Assembly: GCA_964436305.1 (NCBI GenBank)
Contig: CAYTCI010000002.1
Coordinates: 62,001-126,000, forward strand
From: JAKPUX01 sp964436305
Lineage (GTDB): Bacteria; Zhuqueibacterota; Zhuqueibacteria; Residuimicrobiales; Residuimicrobiaceae
DNA: 64,000 nt
Reading direction: 5' to 3'
Shown: one piece after another, positions 8,512 through 17,194 of the stretch
How positions within the stretch are numbered: position 1 is the stretch's first letter
How the letters are laid out: the number at the start of each line of letters is the position of its first letter
The notes under the pieces: generated by a model
Told to the model about the DNA's origin: nothing
The model's input: the letters and a program-made list of their open reading frames with translations, nothing else
Databases searched by the model: none
Position numbers and translations under genes: made by a program

Positions 8512-9696
8512 CTATCCCTTTTTCTCCTCCACCGCGTCATGCAGCAGCCCCCGGATCCGCCAGCGCGCCAGGACCAGCCCGGCCAGCGCCAGCAAGCCAA
8601 GCTGCAGCAGCTCACCGCCGACATGCCGCCAGCCCGCCCCCATTTGCGTGATCCGGACAAACGCCTGCAAATAGGGGGTGCCGGGCATAAGCTGGCTTGA
8701 ACTCCGTACCACCCAGGGCATCGAATCCAGCGGCCAGCTGTATCCCGAGAGCAGGAAAAGGGGGTACGAGGTGAAGACGAAGAACTGCATCGCCACGATC
8801 TTTTTGCTGAAGAATGAGGAGATGAAGAGACTGAGATAGATCACCGCCAGCAAAAAGAGAAACGTCAGCAGTGCCAGGGCTGCCAGACTGCCGCGCAGCG
8901 GTATCCTGAAGAGCGCAAAGAGCGTGGTGTAGAAAAAGAGGGCATAGGCCAGATAAAGGAGCAGATAAAAGAAGCCCTTGCCGCTCATCACCGCCCAGGT
9001 GCTCTTGCCGGAACTGCGGTAGAGATCCCCCAGCGTGCCCCCTTCGCGCTCGCGAGCCATGCTCTCGGCAAGGCCGATGAGCAGGGTTTGCTGCAGGATC
9101 ATCACCAGCAGCCCGGGGATGAGAAAATCCCCATAGCTGTCGGCGGGATTGAAAAGTGACTTGTGCTCGATCTGAAGAGGTTCAACCAGCTCGAGCGCCT
9201 GTTCCCGGCTGTAGCCCGCGCTCTCAAAGTAGTGCAGCCGGATGCCGCCGCCAAGGGTGCCGCTGACCTCGGCGACTGCCTTGCTGATGTCGTTGGCGAT
9301 GAGGAAACGGCTGGCATTGAGGTAAACCGGCAGATGCGCGGTATGGCCGCGCTTGATCTGCCCGGCAAAATCATCCGGGATATAGACGATGCCGTGAACG
9401 CGCATCTCCATCAGTCCCGCGACCGCCTCGGCATAGGTGACGGGTTGTTCCGCGACGCGCACCAGTTTGCTGCTGTCGAGATAGCGGATCAGCTCGCGGG
9501 CCAGCGCGGAATGATCCTGATCGACGACGGCGATGGGCACATCCCTCTCGCTCTTGAGGCCGTAGATCGAGCCATAGAAAAAGGCGTAGAAGAGGGGGGC
9601 GAGCAGGATCACCGCGAAGATGTTGGTGTCGCCGTGGATGCGACGCACCTCCCGGCGTACCACCCGCCACCAGCCATGCAGTTTGGCCTGGATCAT
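8512..9696 (-). CDS. ABC-2 type transporter permease (second of pair)
   Basis: 394 residues, with the start at ATG 9696 preceded by a GGAGGTG ribosome site; the longer open frame upstream lies inside the neighbouring gene. The layout is that of YbhS/YbhR-like ABC-2 permeases: one N-terminal membrane segment (IFAVILLAPLFYAFFYGSIYG), a ~150-residue periplasmic domain (PIAVVDQDHSALARELIRYLD), then five hydrophobic segments to the end, including FTSYPLFLLSGYSWPLDSMPW. It overlaps the upstream permease by 4 bases (ATGA), indicating translational coupling. With the HlyD and TolC genes upstream it should form an envelope-spanning exporter. No ATP-binding subunit is encoded nearby. Confidence 0.9.
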   Translation of the reverse strand: MIQAKLHGWWRVVRREVRRIHGDTNIFAVILLAPLFYAFFYGSIYGLKSERDVPIAVVDQDHSALARELIRYLDSSKLVRVAEQPVTYAEAVAGLMEMRVHGIVYIPDDFAGQIKRGHTAHLPVYLNASRFLIANDISKAVAEVSGTLGGGIRLHYFESAGYSREQALELVEPLQIEHKSLFNPADSYGDFLIPGLLVMILQQTLLIGLAESMAREREGGTLGDLYRSSGKSTWAVMSGKGFFYLLLYLAYALFFYTTLFALFRIPLRGSLAALALLTFLFLLAVIYLSLFISSFFSKKIVAMQFFVFTSYPLFLLSGYSWPLDSMPWVVRSSSQLMPGTPYLQAFVRITQMGAGWRHVGGELLQLGLLALAGLVLARWRIRGLLHDAVEEKKG

Positions 9697-10886
9697 CGGG
9701 CACCTCCTTCGCCTGCAGCCAGCGGCAAATGACGGCAGCGATAGTGCAGCAGGGCCCAGCTGACCGCCGCGGGCACGACGATGAAGAGGGAGAGGATGAC
9801 CATCTCCCGGCGCAGGTTGTGCAGCGGCGCACCCATCTGGTAGAGTTTGATAAAAGCGGTGAGGAAATGGGTGAAGGGCATAATCTGGGCGAAGCCCTGG
9901 TGCAGGCCCGGCATCCCCCAGAGGGGGAAAGTATAGCCGCTGAACATGAAAGCGGGTGTATTGATAAAGACGGCTGCCTCGGTCGCCAGCATCTGGTTGT
10001 GAACCAGGCACGAGATCATCAGGCCGAGGAAGAACGAGGCGGCGATGAAGAGGACAAAGAGGCCCAGGATCGTCAGCGCCGGAGCGGCCAGTGGAATCTG
10101 CATCAGGGGGAAGAGGATCCCCAGCAAGCCCAGGCCCATGGCGCTGTGCACCAGCAGGTGCGGCAGGGATTTGCCGAGCAGGAGCGCCCCGGCACGGCCA
10201 TCCGCCGCCGCGAAGAGCTCAGCGAGCGTCCCCTCGTGGTACTCCGCCGAGATCACCAGCACCGCCACCAGCATGATGAGCATCTGCATGAAGGCCGGCA
10301 AGAGGCCGGGCACCAGATAGTTGGCATAATTGTAGGCGGGGTTGAAAAGGACCTGGGTGTCGACGCTGACCGGATTGGCCAGAGCCAGGGCTTGCTCTTC
10401 GCCCAGTCCGCGCGCCCGCAACTTTTTCATCAGTACGGCCGCCGAGGCCATGCGGCCGATGGTCGTTGCCTCCTTGTAGATCATGTTGCCCGAGAGCAGA
10501 TTGAAATGATTGCGGTAGACGACCATCCGGGCCGGCACCCCGCGCTTGATATCCCGCTCCATCCCTTCCGGCAGATAAAAGGCCCCCTGGATGCGCCCGG
10601 CGCGCATCGCCTCCGCGATGCCGGCGGTGGAGTTCACTCCCTCGGCGATCCGGAAGAGGCGGTCCGCGGCGACAGCGCGCGTCAGGCTGCGTGAGAGCTC
10701 GGAATGGTCGGCATCGACGACCGCCACCGGCAGCGCCTTGACCACCTTTTCGCAGTAGATAGCGGCGACGGCGACGAAGAGGACCAGCGGCAGGACGATC
10801 ATCAAAAGGTAGAGATTGCGGCGGCCGGCGATCCGGCGCCATTCCCGCGCCATGATCCGTCCCACCGCCTTGAGATAGGCTGTCAT
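9693..10886 (-). CDS. ABC-2 type transporter permease (first of pair)
   Basis: 397 residues with the same plan as the downstream permease: an N-terminal membrane helix (LYLLMIVLPLVLFVAVAAIYC), a periplasmic domain opening PVAVVDADHSELSRSLTRAV, and a C-terminal block of five hydrophobic helices with FINTPAFMFSGYTFPLWGMP. The stop overlaps the next start by 4 bases. It begins 23 bases after the HlyD gene. ABC-2 permeases of this kind export drugs, dyes or lipids together with a membrane-fusion protein. The ATPase must come from elsewhere, or the system works differently; nothing in the operon encodes Walker motifs. Confidence 0.9.
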   Translation of the reverse strand: MTAYLKAVGRIMAREWRRIAGRRNLYLLMIVLPLVLFVAVAAIYCEKVVKALPVAVVDADHSELSRSLTRAVAADRLFRIAEGVNSTAGIAEAMRAGRIQGAFYLPEGMERDIKRGVPARMVVYRNHFNLLSGNMIYKEATTIGRMASAAVLMKKLRARGLGEEQALALANPVSVDTQVLFNPAYNYANYLVPGLLPAFMQMLIMLVAVLVISAEYHEGTLAELFAAADGRAGALLLGKSLPHLLVHSAMGLGLLGILFPLMQIPLAAPALTILGLFVLFIAASFFLGLMISCLVHNQMLATEAAVFINTPAFMFSGYTFPLWGMPGLHQGFAQIMPFTHFLTAFIKLYQMGAPLHNLRREMVILSLFIVVPAAVSWALLHYRCRHLPLAAGEGGAR

Positions 10887-10909
10887 TACGCTCTTCCCGA
10901 TTCTGCCAG

Positions 10910-11887
10910 TTACAGCGTCACCCGGGCGGTCATGCCCGGTACGAGTCCGGCGATGGCCTGCTGCGGACGCAGGTGGATTTCCAGGGTCTTGAGATCAAAG
11001 TCGCCCTTTTGATTGGTCGCGCGCCAGGTGGCAAAGTCCGCCATCGCGGCGATATGGGTCACCTTGAAGAGATGACTCTCCGGTCCCAGCGCCGGGATGA
11101 CCACTGCCATGCTCTGCTCCTTGCGGATCCCGGCCATCTGGTCCTCGCGCACCTGCAGCACCACCCAGACATCCTGCGGATCGACAAGGGTGAAGACCGG
11201 ATAGCCGGCGGCGACGATCTCACCGGGGTCGCTGATCCGTTTGAACACCTCGCCGTCCAGCGGACTCTTGATTACCGTCTCGTCCTGATAGGCCAGGGCC
11301 TCGGCCACGCCCTGCTCGGCCTGATGGAAGAGGGCCTCGGCCGCCTGAATCTCCTCGCTGCGCGCGCCCTTGAGCACCATCTGGTATTTGGCGTGAGCCG
11401 CGTCAAGCTGCTCCCGGGCCGCTTTATACTGGAATTCAACCTGGTCATGTTCCTGCGTCGAGATGACGCTGTCGCGATAGACCGCGCTGACGCGGTTCCA
11501 GGTCTTCTCCGCCAGCTCGAACTGGTGTCTGGCGGTCTCGTACCCTCTGGCGGCCTGTTCCTTCTCCTCGGGACGGGCGCCATGGCGGGCCATCTCCCAT
11601 TTGGCCCGGGCGGCGGCCATCAGGGCGCGGGCCTGTTCCACCTTGGCGTCGATCTCGCGGCTTTGCAAGCGCGCCAGCGCCTGTCCGCGCTGCACCTTCG
11701 CGCCCTCCTCCACGAAGACCGAGTCCATGCGTCCGGGCAGCTTGGATGCGACGTCCACCTCGGTGCACTCCACCTGTCCGGTCAGGATGACCTTGCTGGC
11801 CGTGAAGGCACGGATGGTCAGGGTCAGGAGGGCAATCAGGGCGATCGCCGCCGGAACCAGTAACAGGGATTTGGCATTTGTTTTCAT
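10910..11887 (-). CDS. HlyD/YbhG-family membrane fusion protein
   Basis: 325 residues from ATG 11887 (ribosome site GGAGGAAAT just upstream). An N-terminal signal-anchor (SLLLVPAAIALIALLTLTIRAF) is followed by the first half of a lipoyl-type barrel (GQVECTEVDVASKLPGRMDSVFVEEGAKVQRGQALARL), a long alpha-helical hairpin at ~75-200 rich in A, E, Q and R, the second lipoyl half (VIKSPLDGEVFKRISDPGEIVAAGYPVFTLVD), and a beta-barrel domain ending GLVPGMTARVTL. This is the periplasmic adaptor linking the ABC-2 permeases to the TolC-like outer-membrane channel encoded 40 bases upstream. Confidence 0.92.
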   Translation of the reverse strand: MKTNAKSLLLVPAAIALIALLTLTIRAFTASKVILTGQVECTEVDVASKLPGRMDSVFVEEGAKVQRGQALARLQSREIDAKVEQARALMAAARAKWEMARHGARPEEKEQAARGYETARHQFELAEKTWNRVSAVYRDSVISTQEHDQVEFQYKAAREQLDAAHAKYQMVLKGARSEEIQAAEALFHQAEQGVAEALAYQDETVIKSPLDGEVFKRISDPGEIVAAGYPVFTLVDPQDVWVVLQVREDQMAGIRKEQSMAVVIPALGPESHLFKVTHIAAMADFATWRATNQKGDFDLKTLEIHLRPQQAIAGLVPGMTARVTL

Positions 11888-11927
11888 CGGATTTCCTCCA
11901 GCCGGCATGCCGGCGCTTGACAACCTT

Positions 11928-13415
11928 CTAGTGGACCGGCTTGTTCCGGTTCCATACCTGCAACAGGGCTTCAGGCTCGCCGGCGGCGACATAGATATCC
12001 GCCAGGGCCGCATAATAGGCGTGCAGCGAGTTCAGACGTTCCATACGGATGCGCTCCTGCGAGAGCCGGGCATCGACAACCTCGAGGGAGGTTCCCAGTC
12101 CCGCGGCAAAGCGTTTGTCGTTGAGGCGGAGGTTCTCGTCCGCCAGAGCCAGGGTGGGGGCGAGCTTTTCATAGCGGGCGCGGGCATTGGCCACATCCCG
12201 CCACGCTTTTTGCACCCACAGATCCACCTGCTGCCGGGCATCCTGCTGGATGTGCTCGACCTCACGCTCGAGATGCACCGATTGCTGCAGTGCGTGGACC
12301 CGCTTCATGCCGTTAAAGAGGGTCCAGTTGGCCTGGACGCCGACGACCCAACGCGGCTCCAGCGCCGAGAGATACTCCGGATAGAGCTCATATTTGCCAA
12401 AGCCGGCCACCTCCGGCAGCAGGTCGGCCCGGACGGCGGCATAATTCTGCCGGGCGGCGCGCTGTTTCATCGCCACCAGGTGGAGCAGGGGTTGATTCTC
12501 CTGCGCCGCATGCAGCAGGGCGTCGAGCGAATCGCCCGCGGCGGCGAAGGCCAGGGTATCGGTGGCCATCAGCAGGGGCGCGGACTCCAGCCCCAGGGTG
12601 CGGGCGAGGGCGATGCGCGCCAGATCGAGCTTGTTCTGGTCATCGAGAAGGTTGCGTTCCGCATCGGCGACCGCCACTTCGGCCCGCAGCAGATGATAGC
12701 GGGGGATGAGGCCCTCGTCGAACAGGCGCTGGGCATCCTGGCGATGGCGCTGCATGCCCGCGAGCACATCGGCGCGCGTGGCGATCACCTGCTGCAGCAG
12801 GGCGAGGTTGAAATAGTCAATGGCCGCCTGCTTGAAAACCTGGTTGCGGACCTGGAGCAGCTCAGCCCCGGCGGCCTCTTCCTCGGCAGCGGCATATTTC
12901 TTGGCGGCGATCAGCTTGCCGCCGACGAAGAGCGGCTGCACCCCGACCAGGGCGGCGCTTGGATAATCCTGCTTCTTCAGGGTCTCGGAGAAGGGCGGCA
13001 GCAGGCCATCGAGTGCGCCATAGTACTGCGCGCTCAGGGCCTGGCGTTGCGCCGCGTTCAGAGGCGCCTTGCCCTGCAGCAGGGAGTAGATGTTGGCCAT
13101 CTCGGTCTGGTTGCCCGCCTGGATCGTGATGATCGCCTCGCGAATGGGATCAAGATCGATCGCCAGCGGCGCGTCGAGATGACGGTAACTGGCCTCGACC
13201 CGGGCCGTGGGCATAAAGTTGCCCCAGGCGGCCTTGTTCGCCTGCTTTTTTTGCTTGCAGCGCTCTTCATACTGGCGGATTTTTTCGTTGCCCCGCAGGG
13301 CGGTGTCGACCGCCTCCGCCAGGGTCATTGACTGCGCCAGGGCCAAAGCCGGCAGCAGGGCCGCCAGCAGCACGCAGGCCGGCAGCAACGGAATTTTAAG
13401 AGAGATACGGTGCAT
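11928..13415 (-). CDS. TolC-family outer-membrane efflux protein
   Basis: 495 residues from ATG 13415, with GGAG at the right spacing and a signal peptide (LLPACVLLAALLPALALAQ). Two internally related halves of long helices rich in Ala, Arg and Gln, with repeated LAxANLxLNxxRF-like and LxxARxALARTLGL-like segments, are typical of outer-membrane efflux proteins. The mature N-terminus MTLAEAVDTALRGNEKI is the classic family opening. It is the first structural gene of the efflux operon. Its promoter overlaps a palindrome shared with the tetR promoter (13434-13451), so the upstream repressor very likely controls it. Confidence 0.92.
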   Translation of the reverse strand: MHRISLKIPLLPACVLLAALLPALALAQSMTLAEAVDTALRGNEKIRQYEERCKQKKQANKAAWGNFMPTARVEASYRHLDAPLAIDLDPIREAIITIQAGNQTEMANIYSLLQGKAPLNAAQRQALSAQYYGALDGLLPPFSETLKKQDYPSAALVGVQPLFVGGKLIAAKKYAAAEEEAAGAELLQVRNQVFKQAAIDYFNLALLQQVIATRADVLAGMQRHRQDAQRLFDEGLIPRYHLLRAEVAVADAERNLLDDQNKLDLARIALARTLGLESAPLLMATDTLAFAAAGDSLDALLHAAQENQPLLHLVAMKQRAARQNYAAVRADLLPEVAGFGKYELYPEYLSALEPRWVVGVQANWTLFNGMKRVHALQQSVHLEREVEHIQQDARQQVDLWVQKAWRDVANARARYEKLAPTLALADENLRLNDKRFAAGLGTSLEVVDARLSQERIRMERLNSLHAYYAALADIYVAAGEPEALLQVWNRNKPVH

Positions 13416-13433
13416 GGTGTGCTCCGGATTAAA

Positions 13434-13451
13434 AATGAATATTGGTTCATT
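13434..13451. promoter_or_regulatory. operator palindrome over the tolC-operon promoter
   Basis: AATGAATATTGGTTCATT is an imperfect 18-bp inverted repeat (AATGAA...TTCATT). A near copy (16 of 18 bases) lies before the tetR gene at 14128-14145. On the minus strand it covers the TATTCA -10 hexamer of the likely tolC promoter (-35 TTTGCC at 13464-13459, 17-bp spacer). Confidence 0.75.
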
Positions 13452-13464
13452 AATGATCGGCAAA
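13436..13464 (-). promoter_or_regulatory. likely promoter of the efflux operon
   Basis: Minus-strand TTTGCC (13464-13459), a 17-bp spacer and TATTCA (13441-13436), 20 bases before the tolC ATG. The -35 is imperfect. The -10 is buried in the operator palindrome, as expected for a repressed promoter. Confidence 0.5.
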
Positions 13465-13498
13465 CCGGGCCGCAGGGGGATCGGTCTCGCAGCCGGCG

Positions 13499-14110
13499 CT
13501 ACTTCATCGCCGGCGAGGGCGCGGCCGTCTGGATACCTGCCTGGACGATGTGTTTTACCTGCTGGCAGATGCCCTGCAGGGAGATCTGTTCGGGATCCTG
13601 GGCCCATTGGTGGATCAGGAAGCGGATTCCCCCGAAGACGAAGAGCCGGGTGATCTTGAGGTCGATATCCTTGCGGAAAACCCCCCGTTCCGTCCCCTCG
13701 ATCAGGATGGCCTCGGCATGTTCGAGGAAGCGCTCATAATAGGGGAGGAAGGCGTTGTCCTGATTCAACAACAGATGATTCTGCTCGTTGACGAAGACCA
13801 GCGCCAGGGCGGGCTTGTTGAGGAAGAGATCAAAGACATGATCGATCAGTCGCTCCAGTTTCTGCGCCGGCTCCAGGTCGAGCCGCAGCGTCAGAATTTC
13901 GATCTCCGCGGCCAGCCGTTTCCAGAGATCGTGAAAGATACGGTTGAGGATCTCCTCCTTGCTGGTGAAATAGAGATAGACGCTGCCGGTGGCAACGCCC
14001 GCCCGCTCCGCAATGGTGAACATGCGGGTCTTGTGGTAGCCGTTCTCGGAGAAGAGCTGGACGGCCGCCTGGAGGATATCCTGTTCCTTGTTGCCTTGCT
14101 TGGTACGCAT
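13499..14110 (-). CDS. TetR/AcrR-family transcriptional repressor
   Basis: 203 residues. The N-terminal TetR helix-turn-helix is clear: ILQAAVQLFSENGYHKTRMFTIAERAGVATGSVYLYFTSKEEILNRI (residues 12-59). The C-terminal helical domain should bind the inducer and form the dimer. It lies upstream of, and on the same strand as, the tolC-hlyD-ABC-2 genes. The same 18-bp palindrome occurs in its own promoter and in the tolC promoter, so autoregulation plus repression of the efflux genes is the simple reading. The layout recalls CecR(YbiH)-YbhGFSR of enterobacteria, minus the ATPase. Confidence 0.9.
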   Translation of the reverse strand: MRTKQGNKEQDILQAAVQLFSENGYHKTRMFTIAERAGVATGSVYLYFTSKEEILNRIFHDLWKRLAAEIEILTLRLDLEPAQKLERLIDHVFDLFLNKPALALVFVNEQNHLLLNQDNAFLPYYERFLEHAEAILIEGTERGVFRKDIDLKITRLFVFGGIRFLIHQWAQDPEQISLQGICQQVKHIVQAGIQTAAPSPAMK

Positions 14111-14127
14111 GAGCTCGGTCGCTTTAA

Positions 14128-14145
14128 AATGAATATTGATTCACT
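14128..14145. promoter_or_regulatory. operator palindrome before tetR
   Basis: AATGAATATTGATTCACT, a near copy of the palindrome at 13434-13451. It sits immediately downstream of the -10 of the tetR promoter, where bound repressor would block transcription initiation. Confidence 0.7.
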
Positions 14146-14149
14146 TATC

Positions 14150-14178
14150 AATATACGATACTTTTTCAGAAAATTCAA
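14150..14178 (-). promoter_or_regulatory. tetR promoter
   Basis: Minus-strand TTGAAT (14178-14173), 17-bp spacer, TATATT (14155-14150). This is close to the sigma70 consensus and sits 40 bases before the ATG at 14110. Confidence 0.75.
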
Positions 14179-14282
14179 GTTTTTTTTGCTGAAATAGAGG
14201 ATGTTTTTTCGTATCTTGTGCCGGGATGATTCAACCACAACACCCCTGTTGTCATCCTGCCCACACTTGAAAGGATCGAACC

Positions 14283-17129
14283 ATGAACCGTCTTTGCGCC
14301 CGCCTCTGCCTGGCGGCCTGGTTGATCTTCGCCCTGGCCGCTGCAGCCCTCAGTTTTGAGAAACTCCCGGATGGCCTGCTCTTCACCCTCGACAAGCGGC
14401 TGGCCTCGGGAACCGCCCGCCTCAGGATCCAGGTCTGCGGCGACCAGCTCATCCGCGTGGTCGCCTCGCCGGCCGACACCTTTTCGGCCCGGACCAGCCT
14501 GATGCGCATCCCGCTTGACTCCGCGCCCGCCAGCTGGAGCGTCCGGGAGACGGCGGCCTGGGTTGAACTGACTACCGCCAAACTGCGGGTGCGGGTCAAC
14601 CCGACCACCGGCGCGGTCTCCTTTCGTGATCTTAAAGGCAAACCCATTCTCGCCGAACGCGCGAATGGCCGCCTCTTCACCCCGGCGGTGGTCATGGAGG
14701 AGCAGGCCGCGCATGTGCAACAGCTCTTCCACTCGCCGGCGGATGAAGCCTTTTACGGCCTCGGCGAGCAGCAGAACGAGATGATGAACTACAAGGGCCA
14801 GGATGTCGACCTCTTTCAACTCAACATCCTCGATGTCAATCCCTTCCTGGTCTCGAGCCGCAATTACGGCATCCTCTGGGACAATACCTCACAGACCCGC
14901 TTCGGCGATTGCCGCGATTTTCGCTCGCTCTCCGGGCTGCAGCTCTTCGACAAGAACGGGAGCGCCGGCGGCCTCACCGTCGAGTATTTCAAGCGCGCTG
15001 ATTTCACCGATCTCTTCACCGCGCGCAGCGAGCCGCGGATCGAGCACGAGTTCATCGATGTCAATGACCCCTATCCCGACGGCTTCAAGGAAAATGTTGC
15101 CAGCGTGCGCTACTCCGGCCGGATCGCCGCGGCGGAGAGCGGCGAATTCAAGTTTCGTTTCTATGCCTCCGGTTTTTATAAAATGTGGCTCAACGGAGTG
15201 CTGGTCGCCGACGGCTACCGGCAGAACTGGCTGCCCTGGACAACCCTGCCGCGCCTGCAGATGACCGCGGGCCAGCGTTATGATCTCAGGATCGAATGGA
15301 TTCCAATGGGCGGCTACATCGGCCTCAAATATCTGCCGCCCGATCGGGTCACTCCGCCCAATACCCTCTCCCTTTGGTCGCAGATCGGCGACCAGATCGA
15401 CTATTACTTCGTCCATGGCAGCAGCCTCGACGAGGTCATTCACGGCTACCGCACCCTCACCGGCCAGGCGCCGATGATGCCCAAATGGACCCTCGGCCTC
15501 TGGCAGAGCCGCCAGCGCTATACCTCGCAGGAGGAGCTGCTCGGGGTGGTCAGGGAGTTCCGCGCCCGCAAGATCCCCTTTGACAATATCGTCCTCGACT
15601 GGTTCTATTGGAGAGAGGACCAGTGGGGCAGCCACGAGTTCGATCCGAGCCGCTTCCCTGATCCCAGGGGAATGGTCGATCAGCTGCATAACGATCTGCA
15701 TGCCCAGATCATGATCTCGGTCTGGCCCAAGTTCTACATCGGCACCGAGCATTACAACGAGTTCGCCGCCCATCCCGGCTGGCTCTATATGCGCAATGTC
15801 GAGGTCAAGGAGCGCGACTGGGTGGGCCCGGGCTATACCTGCTCCTTCTACGATCCCTATCGCCCCGAGGCGCGCAAGCTCTACTGGGACCAGATCAACG
15901 AACATCTTTTCAGCAAGGGCTTCGACGCCTGGTGGCTCGACGCCACCGAGCCCGATATTCACAGCAATCTCTCGCTCGAGGAGACGCGGCGTCGTATCGG
16001 CCCGACCGGGCTGGGCTCCTCCTCACGGTATCTCAACAGCTACACCCTGGTCCATTCGGGCGGGATCTATGAAAATCAGCGCAAGACCCGGCCGGACCAG
16101 CGGGTTTTCATCCTCACCCGTTCGGTCTTCGCCGGGCAGCAGCGCTATGCCGCGGCGACCTGGAGCGGCGATATCGTCACCCGCTGGTACGATCTCAAGG
16201 CGCAGATCTCGGCGGGCCTCAACTTTAATCTCTCCGGTGTGCCCTGGTGGACCATGGATATCGGCGGGTTTTCGGTCGAGCCGCGCTTCGAGCGCAACGT
16301 CAAGCCCGAGGACCTCGAGGAGTGGCGCGAGCTCAACGCCCGCTGGTTCCAGTTTGGCAGCTTTGTACCGCTGCTGCGGGTGCACGGCGAATTCCCCTAC
16401 CGCGAAATGTGGAACATCGCCCCGGCCGATCACCCCGCCTATCAGGCGATGCTGGCCTATGACCAGCTGCGCTATCGCCTGCTGCCCTATATCTACTCCC
16501 TGGCCGCGGAGGTGACCTTCAGGGATTATACCTTCATGCGCGCCCTGGTGATGGATTTCCCCAACGATCTCAAGGTACGCTCGATCGGCGACCAGTATAT
16601 GTTTGGTCCGGCGATCCTGGTCAATCCGGTGACGGCCTACAAAGCCCGCACCCGTTCGCTCTATTTGCCCGCAGGCACCGGCTGGTACGATCTGAAGAGC
16701 GGCGCCTATCTCCGGGGCGGCCGGGAGATTACTGCCGCAGCGCCCCTGGCCGATATCCCGCTCTACGTCCGCGAGGGGTCGATCGTCCCCTGCGGGCCGG
16801 CTCTCCAGTATGTCATGGAAAAGCCCGCCGATCCCGTCCGCCTCTTCGTCTATACCGGCCGCGATGGCCGTTTCTCCCTGTATGAGGACGAAGGGACCAA
16901 TTACAACTATGAGAAGGGCCAGTACGCGACCATCCCGATCACCTGGTCGGAGAAGACGCACCAGTTGACCCTGGGGGCGCGCCAGGGCGAGTTCCCCGGC
17001 ATGCTGCGCGAGCGCACCTTTGAGGTGGTTTGGGTGAGCCAACAGAAACCGGCAGGACTCGATTTCACCGCGGCGCCCGCAGCGCGCGTGCCCTATAACG
17101 GCGTCGCGGTTACGGTCACCATGCCCTAG
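14283..17129 (+). CDS. GH31 glycosidase with PA14 insertion, alpha-xylosidase type
   Basis: 948 residues with a signal peptide (LCLAAWLIFALAAAALS) and an AGGA ribosome site. An N-terminal GH31 beta-sandwich (~20-230) is interrupted by a PA14-like domain (~235-360: VASVRYSGRIAAAESGEFKFRFYASGFYKMWLNG). The catalytic barrel then follows (~370-760). GFDAWWLDATEPD gives nucleophile Asp553, and AATWSGD gives the acid/base Asp630. A GH31 barrel with a PA14 insert is the layout of Bacteroides ovatus BoGH31A, a xyloglucan alpha-xylosidase, so that activity is the best guess; alpha-glucosidase is the alternative. The GH2 gene follows 65 bases downstream. Confidence 0.9.
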   Translation: MNRLCARLCLAAWLIFALAAAALSFEKLPDGLLFTLDKRLASGTARLRIQVCGDQLIRVVASPADTFSARTSLMRIPLDSAPASWSVRETAAWVELTTAKLRVRVNPTTGAVSFRDLKGKPILAERANGRLFTPAVVMEEQAAHVQQLFHSPADEAFYGLGEQQNEMMNYKGQDVDLFQLNILDVNPFLVSSRNYGILWDNTSQTRFGDCRDFRSLSGLQLFDKNGSAGGLTVEYFKRADFTDLFTARSEPRIEHEFIDVNDPYPDGFKENVASVRYSGRIAAAESGEFKFRFYASGFYKMWLNGVLVADGYRQNWLPWTTLPRLQMTAGQRYDLRIEWIPMGGYIGLKYLPPDRVTPPNTLSLWSQIGDQIDYYFVHGSSLDEVIHGYRTLTGQAPMMPKWTLGLWQSRQRYTSQEELLGVVREFRARKIPFDNIVLDWFYWREDQWGSHEFDPSRFPDPRGMVDQLHNDLHAQIMISVWPKFYIGTEHYNEFAAHPGWLYMRNVEVKERDWVGPGYTCSFYDPYRPEARKLYWDQINEHLFSKGFDAWWLDATEPDIHSNLSLEETRRRIGPTGLGSSSRYLNSYTLVHSGGIYENQRKTRPDQRVFILTRSVFAGQQRYAAATWSGDIVTRWYDLKAQISAGLNFNLSGVPWWTMDIGGFSVEPRFERNVKPEDLEEWRELNARWFQFGSFVPLLRVHGEFPYREMWNIAPADHPAYQAMLAYDQLRYRLLPYIYSLAAEVTFRDYTFMRALVMDFPNDLKVRSIGDQYMFGPAILVNPVTAYKARTRSLYLPAGTGWYDLKSGAYLRGGREITAAAPLADIPLYVREGSIVPCGPALQYVMEKPADPVRLFVYTGRDGRFSLYEDEGTNYNYEKGQYATIPITWSEKTHQLTLGARQGEFPGMLRERTFEVVWVSQQKPAGLDFTAAPAARVPYNGVAVTVTMP

Positions 17130-17194
17130 CCAGCCCGCTGCCGCGGCGGCCACGAAGGATTCTTGAAAACAGAAATCAGTTATCAGGAGAGCAT

